Shown: positions 1 through 9,358 of the stretch, piece after piece
Layout: each line of letters starts with the position of its first letter
How positions within the stretch are numbered: position 1 is the first letter of the stretch
Source of the DNA: Halopseudomonas maritima
GTDB lineage: Bacteria; Pseudomonadota; Gammaproteobacteria; Pseudomonadales; Pseudomonadaceae
Length of the DNA: 64,000 bases
Assembly (NCBI RefSeq): GCF_021545785.1
Contig: NZ_CP079801.1
Coordinates: 3,716,001 to 3,780,000 of the forward strand
Direction: 5' to 3'
The notes under the pieces: generated by a model
What the model was told of the DNA's origin: nothing
Database searches by the model: none
Seen by the model: only the letters and a program-made list of their open reading frames with translations
Translations under genes and position numbers: made by a program

Positions 1-166
1 GAAACAGATTGTTACCTCTCACTGTAGCGGTCCAGCGCTGAGTCGCCAGTAGCGCCGATCTGAGAATGGGTATTGTCAAATTTCAGAAAAGGGCAGAGGA
101 TAGATCGGTCACAGCGATGCACGATGCAATACCGATAACAACAGCGCACAGCAAGCGAGGTGAGTC

Positions 167-1006
167 ATGACTGCAGTAACGCCCCCGACACTTAGGATTC
201 AGCCGCGTCGTATCGACTTTGATCTGCCCGATCCGCTGCCTCGCCACTGGCATGGCGGTGACCCGTTTAAAACCCATTTCTTTAACGCCATGTCGCTGCT
301 GTTTCCGGATGGTGAGCGCTTTTTCATCGACTCTGTAAGGCATTTTCGTGATCAGGTCAGCGATCCCGAGCAGCAAGCCCTGATTCGCGGTTTCATCGGG
401 CAGGAAGGGCACCACAGTCGGGAGCACATCGAATACAACAATCGTTTGCAGGCGCTTGGCTACGACGTCGAGGCGCTGACCGCACCGGTACGGCGGCGCA
501 TCGCCTACGCCAACAAGCACTTGTCGCCTCAGCGACGGCTCGCCGGCACGGTGGCGATGGAGCATTTCACTGCCATCATGGCTGACGCTGTGTTGCGCGA
601 GCTGCGCTGGTTTGAGGGTGCCAGTGACCCCATGCGACGTATCTGGCGCTGGCATGCCCTTGAGGAAACCGAGCACAAGGCGGTCGCCTTTGACCTTTAT
701 ATGCAGGTATGTGGTGACCGCAAGCAGCTGCGCCAGGCCATGCGTTACTCGACCTGGTTTTTCTTGCGCGATGTCACCCGCGGTATGTGGCATATGTTGC
801 GTAAGGATGGCCGCTTGATGGACTTGCGTCTCTGGTATCAGGGTATGCGCTGGTTGTGGGGCCGGGGCGGATTTTTCTCCAGTCTGATGGCTTCCTATCG
901 GGACTTTTACCGTGAAGATTTTCACCCCTGGCAGCACAACAACGAAAACTTGATGCGTGAGTGTCAGCGTGAGTTTGATGCCGCAAACACGCTTGTTCAG
1001 CGGTGA
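167..1006 (+). CDS. Predicted metal-dependent hydrolase (PF10118/COG3687-like)
   Basis: A 279-residue soluble protein with no signal peptide. Metal-ligand-like clusters are visible: E80 with H82/H83/H87, E132-H133, and H163 with E166/E167/H170, a pattern of paired Glu/His in helices that suggests a helical di-metal fold. The family is annotated as predicted metal-dependent hydrolase, but the substrate is not known. The ATG is preceded by a GAGGTG ribosome site. It stands alone, followed by a 187-bp gap before pntAA. Family assignment is from recalled sequence features; enzymatic activity is inference. Confidence 0.75.
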   Translation: MTAVTPPTLRIQPRRIDFDLPDPLPRHWHGGDPFKTHFFNAMSLLFPDGERFFIDSVRHFRDQVSDPEQQALIRGFIGQEGHHSREHIEYNNRLQALGYDVEALTAPVRRRIAYANKHLSPQRRLAGTVAMEHFTAIMADAVLRELRWFEGASDPMRRIWRWHALEETEHKAVAFDLYMQVCGDRKQLRQAMRYSTWFFLRDVTRGMWHMLRKDGRLMDLRLWYQGMRWLWGRGGFFSSLMASYRDFYREDFHPWQHNNENLMRECQREFDAANTLVQR

Positions 1007-1193
1007 GACATTGCCCGTATCCTCTGGCGCTCAGGCCTGAAGTTGCGGCATTGCGCTGCACCCGTGAGTGCCAGTAGCGGGCATCTGGGGTTGGTTAATA
1101 TTACCCTAACAAAACCCTGAATCGTCTCGTTACGAGGCGACGGCGGCAGGCCTGTCGTGTATCCTTGCGCGCAATCTCTTGTGAGGAGTCACC

Positions 1194-2318
1194 ATGCCAA
1201 TACAATTACACATCGCAAAAGAAACCCGACCCCACGAAAAACGTGTGGCGTTGGTGCCGGCGGTCGTTGCCAAGCTGCAGAAGCTCGGCATCGAGGCGCA
1301 TCTGGAGGCCGGAGCCGGTGACGCGGCCCGTATTCCCGATGCGGATTTCACTGCCGCAGGCGCTTCGGTCGGTGCTGCGCCGGCGGATACCCGTCTGTTC
1401 TTCCGGGTGCAGCCACCGAGCGTTGCCGATATTCAAGCCATGCCGGAAGGGTCGATCCTGTGCAGCTTTATCTACGCACAGCGCGAGCCTGAGGTAGTCA
1501 AGGCGCTGCGTGATCGCCGCATCACCTGTTTCGCCATGGAGCTGATTCCGCGTATCACCCGTGCCCAGGCCATGGACGCGCTGTCCTCGCAAGCGGCTCT
1601 GGCGGGCTACTACGCCGCGCTGCTGGCTGCTACCCACCTCAACCGTATTCTGCCGATGATGACCACAGCGGTTGGTTCGCTGCGTCCGGCCAAGATTCTG
1701 GTCATGGGTGCGGGTGTTGCTGGCTTGCAGGCGCTGGCTACCGGTAAGCGCCTGGGCGCCATGATCGAAGGCTACGATGTCCGCCCGGAAGTACGCGAGC
1801 AGGTGCAGTCGGTTGGCGGCAAGTTTGTTGATACCGGCGTGTCTGCCGTCGGCGAGGGCGGGTACGCCCGCGAGCTGACCGAAGAAGAGCAGCAGCAGGT
1901 CCAGGCAGTCCTGACCCGCCACGTGCAGCAGGCTGACGCTATCATCACCACTGCTTCCATTCCCGGTAAGCCGAGCCCCAAGATTCTGACCGAAGAGCAG
2001 ATTATGGGCATGAAGAGCGGCTCGGTGATCATCGACCTGGCAGCCGAGGGCGGCGGTAACACACCTCTGACCCAGCCTGGCGAAACCGTTGAAGTTGGTC
2101 CGGCAAGCATCGTTGCGCCGCTGAATATTGCCAGCCACCTGGCTGAGCACGCGTCCGAGCTATATGCCCGCAACCTGCTGGCTCTGGTCGGCCTGATGGT
2201 GCACGAAGGCGAGCTGACACTGGACTGGCAAGATGAAGTGCTGGCCCGTTCAGTACTGACCCACGACGGCGAGATCCGCAACGATGCAGCACGCGCTGCT
2301 GTTGAAGAGCAGGCTTGA
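1194..2318 (+). CDS. pntAA: NAD(P) transhydrogenase subunit alpha part 1 (PntAA)
   Basis: The 374-residue NAD(H)-binding domain I of the proton-translocating transhydrogenase, which moves hydride between NADH and NADP+ using the proton gradient. Dinucleotide-binding GAGVAG is at residues 172-177, and the family segment AQAMDALSSQA begins near residue 124. In this organism the alpha subunit is split, so the membrane part is the next gene. A GAGGAG ribosome site sits 5-6 bases before the ATG. First gene of the operon pntAA-pntAB-pntB, with only 11 bp to the next gene. Confidence 0.96.
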   Translation: MPIQLHIAKETRPHEKRVALVPAVVAKLQKLGIEAHLEAGAGDAARIPDADFTAAGASVGAAPADTRLFFRVQPPSVADIQAMPEGSILCSFIYAQREPEVVKALRDRRITCFAMELIPRITRAQAMDALSSQAALAGYYAALLAATHLNRILPMMTTAVGSLRPAKILVMGAGVAGLQALATGKRLGAMIEGYDVRPEVREQVQSVGGKFVDTGVSAVGEGGYARELTEEEQQQVQAVLTRHVQQADAIITTASIPGKPSPKILTEEQIMGMKSGSVIIDLAAEGGGNTPLTQPGETVEVGPASIVAPLNIASHLAEHASELYARNLLALVGLMVHEGELTLDWQDEVLARSVLTHDGEIRNDAARAAVEEQA

Positions 2319-2329
2319 GGATTTAAAAA

Positions 2330-2650
2330 ATGGATATGAGTGTCACTATCACAGGCTTTGTTGCCCTGTATATCTTCCTGCTGGCAGCCTTTGCCGGCTA
2401 TGAAATCATCGGCCGTGTACCGGCCATTCTGCACACGCCGCTGATGTCGGGTTCCAACTTCATCCACGGTATCGTGGTTGTCGGTGCGATGTGGGCGCTG
2501 CTGAACGCCGGCTCCACCCTGGAGCAGATCATTGGTTTCGTCGGCGTACTGCTGGGTGCGGGTAACGCAGCTGGCGGCTATGTGGTCACTGAACGCATGC
2601 TGGAAATGTTCAAGCCCACCAATAAAGCGCCTGGCGCAGACAAGGAGTAA
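2330..2650 (+). CDS. pntAB: NAD(P) transhydrogenase subunit alpha part 2 (PntAB)
   Basis: A 106-residue membrane protein with about three hydrophobic helices, corresponding to the C-terminal membrane part of an unsplit alpha subunit. It forms half of the proton channel with PntB. It contains the conserved stretch SGSNFIHGIV followed by the glycine-rich helix ending in GYVVTERML. It lies between pntAA and pntB with gaps of 11 and 7 bp, so the three are almost certainly co-transcribed. Confidence 0.95.
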   Translation: MDMSVTITGFVALYIFLLAAFAGYEIIGRVPAILHTPLMSGSNFIHGIVVVGAMWALLNAGSTLEQIIGFVGVLLGAGNAAGGYVVTERMLEMFKPTNKAPGADKE

Positions 2651-2657
2651 GTAGACC

Positions 2658-4085
2658 ATGTTCAGTGCTTTTCTGATTGACGCGGCCTACTTTGTCGCAG
2701 CGTTCTTGTTTCTGTACGGCCTCAAGCGCATGGCCAGCCCGGTTACCGCGCGCTCAGGTATCATCGTTGCCGGCGGTGGTATGCTGGTGGCAGTGGTTGC
2801 CGCTTTCTTGTACGGCTTTGACGTGGCCCCCCGCGCCGAGGCGCATCTGGGCACTAACCTGTTCCTGCTGATCCTCGCTCTGGGTCTGGGTACTGGTTGG
2901 GCCTGGTTCAGCGGCAAGCGCGTTGCCATGACCGATATGCCGCAGATGGTTGCTCTGTACAACGGTATGGGTGGCGGCGCCGCTGCGGCCATCGCTGCCA
3001 CCGAGCTGCTGTCCGGTAATGCCCTGGCACACGGTGTTGTAGTGACCGTGCTGGCCATTCTCGGTGGTTTGATTGGTGCGGTTGCCCTGTCTGGCTCGCT
3101 GATTGCGTGGGCCAAGCTGGACGGTCGCATGAACAAGACCTGGCGCGTGACCAAGCACCAGTACGTAAACGCGGCGCTGTTGTGCGGTGCGCTGTTTATT
3201 GGCGCCATCATCAGCGTCATGGCTGTGGCCGGCGCTGCAGAAACGCCGGTGTTCCTGATTCTGGTGTTCTTTGCTGTTGCTCTGGCGCTGGGTGTGCTGC
3301 TCACGACTCCGATTGGCGGCGCCGATATGCCGGTAGTGATCTCCTTGTACAACGCGTTCACCGGTCTGGCTGTTGCCTTTGAGGGTTTTGTGCTGCAAAA
3401 CCCGGCGATGATCATTGCTGGTACCGTAGTAGGTTCGGCGGGCACGCTGCTGACCCTGATGATGGCCAAGGCGATGAACCGTCAGGTCAGCAACATTATC
3501 TTCAGCGACTTTGGCGGTGAAGATGACGGCGCTGACGGCGAGATCCAGGGCACCATGAAGTCTGCCGATGCCTCTGACGCTGCTATTGCCATGTATTACG
3601 CCAGCAAGGTCATCATTGTTCCGGGCTACGGTCTGGCGGTGGCCCAGGCGCAACACAAGCTGTACGAGTTTGTGAAGTTGCTGCAGAAGCAGGGTGTCGA
3701 GGTGAGCTTTGCCATTCACCCGGTTGCCGGCCGTATGCCTGGCCACATGAACGTACTGCTGGCCGAGGCTGGTGTGCCGTACGACATCATCTTCGATCTC
3801 GAAGACATCAACGAAGACTTCGCACAGGCCGATGTTGCCATCGTGCTGGGCGCCAACGACGTGGTTAACCCCGCTGCGCGCACCCGCAAGTCCAGCCCGA
3901 TCTATGGCATGCCGATCCTTAACGTGGACCAGGCGCGCCAGGCCTATGTGGTCAAGCGTGGCCAGGGCAAGGGCTACTCCGGCGTCGAGAACGAGCTGTT
4001 CTTCCTCGACAACACCTCCATGGTCTACGGCGATGCCCAGAAGGTCATGGTTCAGATGATCGAAGCGGTCAAGTCGCTGGGTTAA
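2658..4085 (+). CDS. pntB: NAD(P) transhydrogenase subunit beta (PntB)
   Basis: 475 residues: an N-terminal block of eight or nine membrane helices (about 1-275), then the NADP(H)-binding domain III, with the conserved GYGLAVAQAQ at 323-332. Length is normal for the family. It ends the pnt operon and is followed within 20 bp by a strong intrinsic terminator. The complex supplies cytoplasmic NADPH from the proton-motive force. Confidence 0.97.
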   Translation: MFSAFLIDAAYFVAAFLFLYGLKRMASPVTARSGIIVAGGGMLVAVVAAFLYGFDVAPRAEAHLGTNLFLLILALGLGTGWAWFSGKRVAMTDMPQMVALYNGMGGGAAAAIAATELLSGNALAHGVVVTVLAILGGLIGAVALSGSLIAWAKLDGRMNKTWRVTKHQYVNAALLCGALFIGAIISVMAVAGAAETPVFLILVFFAVALALGVLLTTPIGGADMPVVISLYNAFTGLAVAFEGFVLQNPAMIIAGTVVGSAGTLLTLMMAKAMNRQVSNIIFSDFGGEDDGADGEIQGTMKSADASDAAIAMYYASKVIIVPGYGLAVAQAQHKLYEFVKLLQKQGVEVSFAIHPVAGRMPGHMNVLLAEAGVPYDIIFDLEDINEDFAQADVAIVLGANDVVNPAARTRKSSPIYGMPILNVDQARQAYVVKRGQGKGYSGVENELFFLDNTSMVYGDAQKVMVQMIEAVKSLG

Positions 4086-4102
4086 CCCCGCGTTGACCGA
4101 TA

Positions 4103-4134
4103 AGGCCTCTGCCCGCAAGGGCAGGGGCCTTTTT
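4103..4134 (+). terminator. Intrinsic terminator of the pnt operon
   Basis: A 12-bp GC-rich stem (AGGCCTCTGCCC paired with GGGCAGGGGCCT, one G-T wobble) with a four-base loop is followed by TTTTT, starting 18 bp after the pntB stop. Confidence 0.9.
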
Positions 4135-4208
4135 GCATTCTGCAGGAACAAAAAACGGGTGCACCGAGTCTGCTTGAGCGTAGATCGCCGGCAGAAGGAG
4201 CTCGTCAG

Positions 4209-4793
4209 GTGGACGCAACACCGCAAAATCTCGAGCAGTTGCTCAAACATGTGGATGGTCTGGCCGCAGAGCAGGATGACGTATCGATGCGCGCGGTGGT
4301 GGACTCGGTAGGGCGGCGCTCGTTTGGGCCGCTGTTGCTGATCATGGGTGTGGTGCTGTTTTCACCGCTGAGCGGCATTCCGGGTATGGCGGTGTTCGCA
4401 GGCATCTTTGTAATGCTGATTGCCGTACAGATGTTGTGCGGTCGCAGCAACTTCTGGTTGCCCGCATTCATCCTTGACCGATCGGTGCCACAAACTCGTC
4501 TGCGCAAAGCCATCAGCTGGGTCACGCCGACCGCGCGACGCATCGATAAGCTAATCAAGCCGCGCTTGGGCTTTATGTTGCATCGCACCTCGACACTGCT
4601 GATCGCTGGTTTGTGCGTAGCAGTGGCAGCGGCCTTGCCAATGCTTGAGCTGGTGCCATTTTCGTCATCGATTGTCGGTTTGGCGCTGGCCATTCTGGGC
4701 TTGGCGCTGGTGGCCCGGGACGGGTTGCTGGTATTGGTCGCGGTGGTGTTAATCGTGGCGGCAGCGACACTGCTGGCGAGCAAGTTGCTCTAG
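4209..4793 (+). CDS. ExoD-family membrane protein
   Basis: A 194-residue protein with several hydrophobic helices in the second half, and the early motif SFGPLLLIMG followed by FSPLSGIPG that marks the ExoD/exopolysaccharide-synthesis family (PF06055). The family was named from rhizobial exopolysaccharide mutants, but its biochemical role is not established. The GTG start is supported by an AAGGAG ribosome site eight bases upstream. Separated from pnt by the terminator, so it has its own promoter. Confidence 0.8.
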   Translation: MDATPQNLEQLLKHVDGLAAEQDDVSMRAVVDSVGRRSFGPLLLIMGVVLFSPLSGIPGMAVFAGIFVMLIAVQMLCGRSNFWLPAFILDRSVPQTRLRKAISWVTPTARRIDKLIKPRLGFMLHRTSTLLIAGLCVAVAAALPMLELVPFSSSIVGLALAILGLALVARDGLLVLVAVVLIVAAATLLASKLL

Positions 4794-4813
4794 GTCTGGG
4801 GGTAAGCGGGAAA

Positions 4814-4843
4814 CCTGCCCGGCCGTTGCAGCCGGGCAGGCGC
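4814..4843 (-). terminator. Hairpin between convergent exoD-like gene and aldehyde dehydrogenase
   Basis: CCTGCCCGGC pairs with GCCGGGCAGG across a seven-base loop. On the minus strand the stem is followed by TTT only, so it is a weak intrinsic terminator candidate for the dehydrogenase gene that ends at 4848. Confidence 0.5.
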
Positions 4844-4847
4844 AGGC

Positions 4848-6281
4848 TTAGGCCTTGGCGGCGTAGCCGTAGATGGACTTCACTTCCAGGAAGTCGTCAA
4901 ACCCGTAATGGCCCCACTCGCGACCGATACCGGATTCCTTGTAGCCGCCGAACGGCGCTTTCGGGTCCAGCGGCGCGCCGTTCAGATGCACCATGCCGGT
5001 ACGAATGCGGCGGGCAACATTGCGCGCACGGTCCAGGTCACCGGAAGAGACGTAGCCGGACAGGCCGTAGCGGGTGTCATTGGCGATGCGTACCGCATCT
5101 TCTTCATCTTCATAGCCGATGATTGACAGCACCGGGCCGAAGATTTCTTCGCGGGCGATGGTCATCTCATTGTTGACGTGGGTGAACACGGTGGGCTTGA
5201 CGTAGTAACCCTTGTCCAGTCCTTCCGGACGACCCGGGCCGCCGGCAGCGACCTTGGCACCTTCGTCGATGCCGGCGCTGATCAGGTCCTGAATCTTGGT
5301 CCATTGCGCTTTGGACACAACCGGGCCCATCACGGTGTCGGCGGCTTTCGGGTCGCCTGCCTTCACCTGGGCAGCAACAGCCTGGGCGATGGCAGCGACC
5401 TCGTCCATGCGACTGTTGGGCACCAGCATGCGTGTGGGCGCGTTGCAGGACTGGCCGCTGTTGTTCATGCACGACATCACACCATGGGCGACCATTTTCT
5501 CGAAATTGACGTCATCAAGCAGAATATTGGCCGACTTGCCGCCCAGCTCCAGGGCCACGCGCTTGATCGTCTGGGCGCCGTTGCTCATGACCTGGCGGCC
5601 TGCTGCGGTAGAGCCAGTGAAAGACATCATGTCGATGTCGGGGTGAGCAGACATGGCTGCGCCGACAGTCGGGCCGTCACCATTGACCAGATTGAAGACA
5701 CCAGCGGGTACGCCGGCCTCATCAAGAATTTCGGCCAGAATCAAGGCCGACAGCGGGGCAACCTCGGAGGGCTTGAGCACCATGGCGCAGCCGGTGGCCA
5801 GTGCCGGTGCGATCTTGCAGGTCAGCTGGTTCATCGGCCAGTTCCAGGGCGTAATCAGGCCGCAGACACCAATGGGCTCTTTAACTACCAGAGTGGTACC
5901 GATCTCTTCTTCAAATTCGAAGTGCTTGAGTGCTTCCAGTGCGGTCATGAAGTGCGACAGGCCAGACGGCGCCTGTGCCGTTTGCGCCAGCTTGGTCGGT
6001 GCGCCCATTTCCTGGGAGATGGCCTCGGCCACGTCGCCCATGCGCTTTTTGAACACCTCGATCACGCGCTCCAGCAGCGCGATGCGCTCTTCACGGCTGG
6101 TGGCAGCATAGCTGGGGAAGGCGGCGCGTGCGGCAGCAACAGCGACGTCAACGTCTTCCTTGTTGCCCAGCGCGATGCTGGCGACCGCTTCTTCGGTTGC
6201 CGGATTGATGACATCAAGCTGTTGGTCGCCTTTGGGGGCTACCCACTGGCCATTGATGTAGAACTGCTGATGGTGGCTCAT
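4848..6281 (-). CDS. NAD(P)-dependent aldehyde dehydrogenase
   Basis: A 477-residue cytosolic aldehyde dehydrogenase. The catalytic cysteine is C279 in GQSCNA and the general-base glutamate is E245 in LELGGKS; the Rossmann signature FTGSTAAG is at 221-228. Length is normal. The closest remembered relatives are generic aldehyde dehydrogenases of Pseudomonas, so the substrate is not assignable. Transcribed divergently from iscR, with about 250 bp between them. The start has a purine-rich AAGGAG ribosome site. Confidence 0.9.
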   Translation of the reverse strand: MSHHQQFYINGQWVAPKGDQQLDVINPATEEAVASIALGNKEDVDVAVAAARAAFPSYAATSREERIALLERVIEVFKKRMGDVAEAISQEMGAPTKLAQTAQAPSGLSHFMTALEALKHFEFEEEIGTTLVVKEPIGVCGLITPWNWPMNQLTCKIAPALATGCAMVLKPSEVAPLSALILAEILDEAGVPAGVFNLVNGDGPTVGAAMSAHPDIDMMSFTGSTAAGRQVMSNGAQTIKRVALELGGKSANILLDDVNFEKMVAHGVMSCMNNSGQSCNAPTRMLVPNSRMDEVAAIAQAVAAQVKAGDPKAADTVMGPVVSKAQWTKIQDLISAGIDEGAKVAAGGPGRPEGLDKGYYVKPTVFTHVNNEMTIAREEIFGPVLSIIGYEDEEDAVRIANDTRYGLSGYVSSGDLDRARNVARRIRTGMVHLNGAPLDPKAPFGGYKESGIGREWGHYGFDDFLEVKSIYGYAAKA

Positions 6282-6438
6282 TGCGCATGGCTCCTTCTTA
6301 TTTATTGGGGTCTCTCAGGTGGCCAACCATAGCACTGCCGTCGGCGGGAATTCACGCAATTTGGCGACATTTGTTGTGTATCTGTGTAAGTGTCTCGCGG
6401 CTGAGGCGCTTCACCTTCCGGAGTGGGGCTGCAGCCTC

Positions 6439-6444
6439 TATAAT
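6439..6444 (+). promoter_or_regulatory. Consensus -10 hexamer upstream of iscR
   Basis: A perfect TATAAT lies 87 bp before the iscR start. The -35 region at the right distance (TTCCGG) is poor, so this may be an activated promoter or a chance match; the TTGACT within the IscR site further downstream is the better -35. Confidence 0.3.
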
Positions 6445-6465
6445 GCGCCGGCCGCAGAGAGTGTA

Positions 6466-6490
6466 ATACTTGACTGAATTGCTTGGATAT
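6466..6490 (+). promoter_or_regulatory. Type 1 IscR binding site overlapping the iscR promoter
   Basis: A 25-bp segment beginning ATACTTGACT and ending CTTGGATAT matches the remembered Type 1 IscR consensus (ATASYYGACTRWWWYAGTCRRSTAT) at 21 of 25 positions by my count. TTGACT inside it (6470-6475) can serve as a -35, with CATAGT (6493-6498) 17 bp later as a -10. This predicts that holo-IscR represses its own operon, the standard Fe-S feedback loop. Confidence 0.75.
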
Positions 6491-6530
6491 TGCATAGTGT
6501 CGCGGTGAAATCAACCGCTTGAGAGCGTCT

Positions 6531-7010
6531 ATGCGACTGACTACCAAGGGTCGTTACGCCGTTACAGCCATGCTGGATCTGGCGTTGCATGAAGACCAGG
6601 GCCCCATCACGCTGGCCGATATATCGATGCGCCAGGGTGTTTCCATTTCTTATCTGGAACAGCTTTTTGCCAAGTTGCGGCGCAGCAAACTGGTGGAGAG
6701 TGTGCGCGGTCCTGGCGGCGGCTACCGGCTGGCGGGCGGTGCTGCCGCCATCAGCGTGGCGCAGATAGTCGAGGCGGTGAATGACTCAATGGATGCGACC
6801 CGTTGCCTGGGCAAGGGTGACTGCCAGGAAGGCGAGGTGTGTTTGACGCACCATCTGTGGTCTGACCTGAGTGCACGGCTGCGCCAGTTCCTCAATGACA
6901 TCACCCTGGCAGAGCTGGTGTCGCGCGAGGACATCCGCCGGGTGAGTTCGCGGCAGGACCGCATCTCCAGAGCGCGCCACACGGTCAGCGAGCTGGAGCG
7001 CATTATCTGA
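6531..7010 (+). CDS. iscR: Rrf2-family Fe-S sensing regulator IscR
   Basis: 159 residues with an N-terminal winged helix ([11 protein letters not shown], then the recognition segment [10 protein letters not shown]) and the [2Fe-2S] ligands C92, C98, C104 and H107 in exactly the spacing of E. coli IscR. I start it at the ATG beginning MRLTTKGR because this matches the family; an in-frame upstream start would add only four residues. It heads the suf gene set and is preceded by a Type 1 IscR site, so autoregulation is expected. Confidence 0.93.
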   Translation: MRLTTKGRYAVTAMLDLALHEDQGPITLADISMRQGVSISYLEQLFAKLRRSKLVESVRGPGGGYRLAGGAAAISVAQIVEAVNDSMDATRCLGKGDCQEGEVCLTHHLWSDLSARLRQFLNDITLAELVSREDIRRVSSRQDRISRARHTVSELERII

Positions 7011-7117
7011 AAGAGCCGCAGAGCTCTCCACTTGTGTGCCGGCCGCGTGTCGGCGCAGGCCTGAATCAAGAACTGGCAATCCGGCTCGGCTGCGATTGCA
7101 GAATCTGAGGTGATACC

Positions 7118-8554
7118 GTGACTGAAGAAGTCGAAAGCCTTATCAGAAAGGACTACGCGGCGGGGTTCCACTCTGCCATTGAGTCCGAGACCCTGCCACC
7201 GGGGCTGAATGAGGACGTGATCCGTTTCATTTCCGCCAAGAAGGAAGAGCCTGAGTGGCTGCTGGAGTGGCGCTTGAAGGCGTTTCGCGCCTGGCAGGAA
7301 ATGGATGAGCCCACGTGGGCCCACGTGCACTACCCGGAAATCGACTTCCAGGCGGTATCCTACTATTCGGCTCCCAAGAGCATGGACAGCAAGCCCAAGA
7401 GCCTCGATGAGGTGGATCCTGAGCTGCTGGCCACCTATGAGAAGCTGGGTATCCCGCTGCACGAGCAGGAAATGCTCGCCGGTGTGGCGGTTGATGCGGT
7501 GTTTGACTCGGTTTCTGTTGTTACTACCTTCCGCGAAAAACTGTATGAAGCCGGTGTGATTTTCTGCCCGATCAGTGAGGCAGTGCACAAGTACCCCGAG
7601 CTGGTGCAGAAGTACCTCGGTAGCGTGGTACCGCAGAAGGATAACTACTACGCCGCGCTGAACTCGGCGGTCTTCTCCGATGGCTCCTTTGTGTACATTC
7701 CCAAGGGCGTCCGTTGCCCGATGGAGTTGTCCACCTACTTCCGCATCAACGAGATGAACACCGGGCAGTTCGAACGCACGCTGATCGTCGCTGATGAGGG
7801 CTCTTACGTGAGCTACCTCGAAGGCTGTACAGCGCCGATGCGCGACGAGAACCAGCTGCACGCGGCTGTGGTAGAGCTGGTCGCGCTGGACGATGCGCAG
7901 ATCAAGTACTCCACCGTGCAGAACTGGTATCCGGGTGATGCCAATGGCAAGGGCGGCATCTACAACTTTGTGACCAAGCGCGGCATCGCCCACACCAATG
8001 CCAAGATTTCCTGGACACAGGTTGAGACCGGCTCTGCCGTTACCTGGAAGTACCCAAGCTGTGTGCTCAAGGGCGACAACAGTGTGGGTGAGTTCTACTC
8101 GGTTGCCCTGACCAATAACTTCCAGCAGGCCGACACTGGCACCAAAATGATCCATCTGGGTAAGAACACACGTTCTACCATCGTTGCCAAGGGGATTTCA
8201 GCGGGGCGCAGTGACAGCGCTTACCGTGGCCTGGTGCGCATCAACCCGGGTGCCGACGGTGCTCGCAACTATACCCAATGTGATTCGCTGCTGATCGGTG
8301 ATCGCTGCGGTGCGCACACCTTCCCCTATATCGAGAGCAAGAATCCGAGCGCCGTTGTGGAGCACGAGGCTACCACCTCCAAGGTCAGTGATGACCAGAT
8401 GTTCCTCTGCCAGCAGCGCGGACTGGATGCCGAGAAGGCGGTCTCGATGATCGTCAACGGCTTCTGCCGCGAGGTGTTCAAGGAGCTGCCGATGGAGTTT
8501 GCAGTGGAAGCTGGCAAGCTGCTTGAGGTGAGCCTCGAAGGATCAGTGGGCTGA
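7118..8554 (+). CDS. sufB: Fe-S cluster assembly scaffold protein SufB
   Basis: 478 residues, full length for SufB. With SufC and SufD it forms the SufBC2D complex on which clusters are built in the cytoplasm. The family hallmarks [15 protein letters not shown] and EGCTAP are present, as is the C-terminal stretch with C428-type segment [10 protein letters not shown]. The start is a GTG with a GAGG ribosome site eight bases upstream. It begins 107 bp after iscR in the same direction. Confidence 0.97.
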   Translation: MTEEVESLIRKDYAAGFHSAIESETLPPGLNEDVIRFISAKKEEPEWLLEWRLKAFRAWQEMDEPTWAHVHYPEIDFQAVSYYSAPKSMDSKPKSLDEVDPELLATYEKLGIPLHEQEMLAGVAVDAVFDSVSVVTTFREKLYEAGVIFCPISEAVHKYPELVQKYLGSVVPQKDNYYAALNSAVFSDGSFVYIPKGVRCPMELSTYFRINEMNTGQFERTLIVADEGSYVSYLEGCTAPMRDENQLHAAVVELVALDDAQIKYSTVQNWYPGDANGKGGIYNFVTKRGIAHTNAKISWTQVETGSAVTWKYPSCVLKGDNSVGEFYSVALTNNFQQADTGTKMIHLGKNTRSTIVAKGISAGRSDSAYRGLVRINPGADGARNYTQCDSLLIGDRCGAHTFPYIESKNPSAVVEHEATTSKVSDDQMFLCQQRGLDAEKAVSMIVNGFCREVFKELPMEFAVEAGKLLEVSLEGSVG

Positions 8555-8604
8555 GCGCAGCGCGCTGCCCGACAACGGTTAAAGTAATTTATTAGGCATA
8601 AATG

Positions 8605-9354
8605 ATGCTAAATATCAAAGAATTGTACGCGAAAGTTGAAGAGAAAGATATCCTCAAAGGGCTGTCTATCGAGATCAAGCCGGGCGAAGTACACGCCATC
8701 ATGGGCCCCAATGGTTCGGGCAAAAGCACCATGGGTAACGTGCTCTCCGGCCGCCCTGGCTACGAGGCGACGGCAGGCACGGTGACCTTCAAAGGGCAGG
8801 ATCTGCTGGAGCTGGAAACCGAGGAGCGCGCGCGTGAAGGTCTGTTTCTGGCGTTCCAGTACCCGGTTGAGATTCCGGGTGTCAGCAATATGGAGTTTCT
8901 CAAGGCGGCCGTCGATGCCAAGCGCAAGCACCAGGGGCTGGATGAAATCTCCTCTGTGGACTTTCTGAAGCTGGCCCGTGAGACCTGCAAGCGCGTCAAC
9001 CTGGATGCCAGCTTCCTCAAGCGCGGCGTCAACGAAGGTTTTTCCGGTGGCGAGAAGAAGCGTAACGAGATCATGCAGATGATGCTGCTTGAGCCTGAGC
9101 TGTGCATTCTCGACGAGACCGACTCCGGTCTGGACATCGATGCCCTGCAGGTGGTTGCCGATGGCGTTAACGCCATGCGCGACGGCAAGCGCAGCTTCCT
9201 GGTCGTCACCCATTATCAGCGCCTGCTCGACTACATCGTGCCTGATTATGTGCACGTGCTGGCCGGTGGCCGCATCGTCAAGTCCGGCGATAAGAGCCTG
9301 GCGCTGGAGCTGGAAGCCAAGGGTTACGGCTGGCTGGAAAACGAGGTGGTGTGA
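8605..9354 (+). CDS. sufC: Fe-S assembly ATPase SufC
   Basis: 249 residues of ABC-type ATPase. Walker A GPNGSGKST is at 34-42, the signature is FSGGEKKRNE and Walker B is LCILDETDSGLD. The gene offers two adjacent ATGs (8602 and 8605); I chose the second because it gives the family start MLNIKEL and better spacing from the weak TAGG ribosome site. It supplies ATP hydrolysis for the SufBC2D scaffold. Confidence 0.96.
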   Translation: MLNIKELYAKVEEKDILKGLSIEIKPGEVHAIMGPNGSGKSTMGNVLSGRPGYEATAGTVTFKGQDLLELETEERAREGLFLAFQYPVEIPGVSNMEFLKAAVDAKRKHQGLDEISSVDFLKLARETCKRVNLDASFLKRGVNEGFSGGEKKRNEIMQMMLLEPELCILDETDSGLDIDALQVVADGVNAMRDGKRSFLVVTHYQRLLDYIVPDYVHVLAGGRIVKSGDKSLALELEAKGYGWLENEVV

Positions 9355-9358
9355 TCCG

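Noticed and set aside
2754..4250. 498-codon minus-strand open frame across pntB
   Set aside because: His/Gln/Arg-rich shadow translation; pntB on the other strand is unambiguous.
5178..6332. 384-codon plus-strand open frame opposite the aldehyde dehydrogenase
   Set aside because: No domain and no ribosome site; the dehydrogenase has all catalytic residues.
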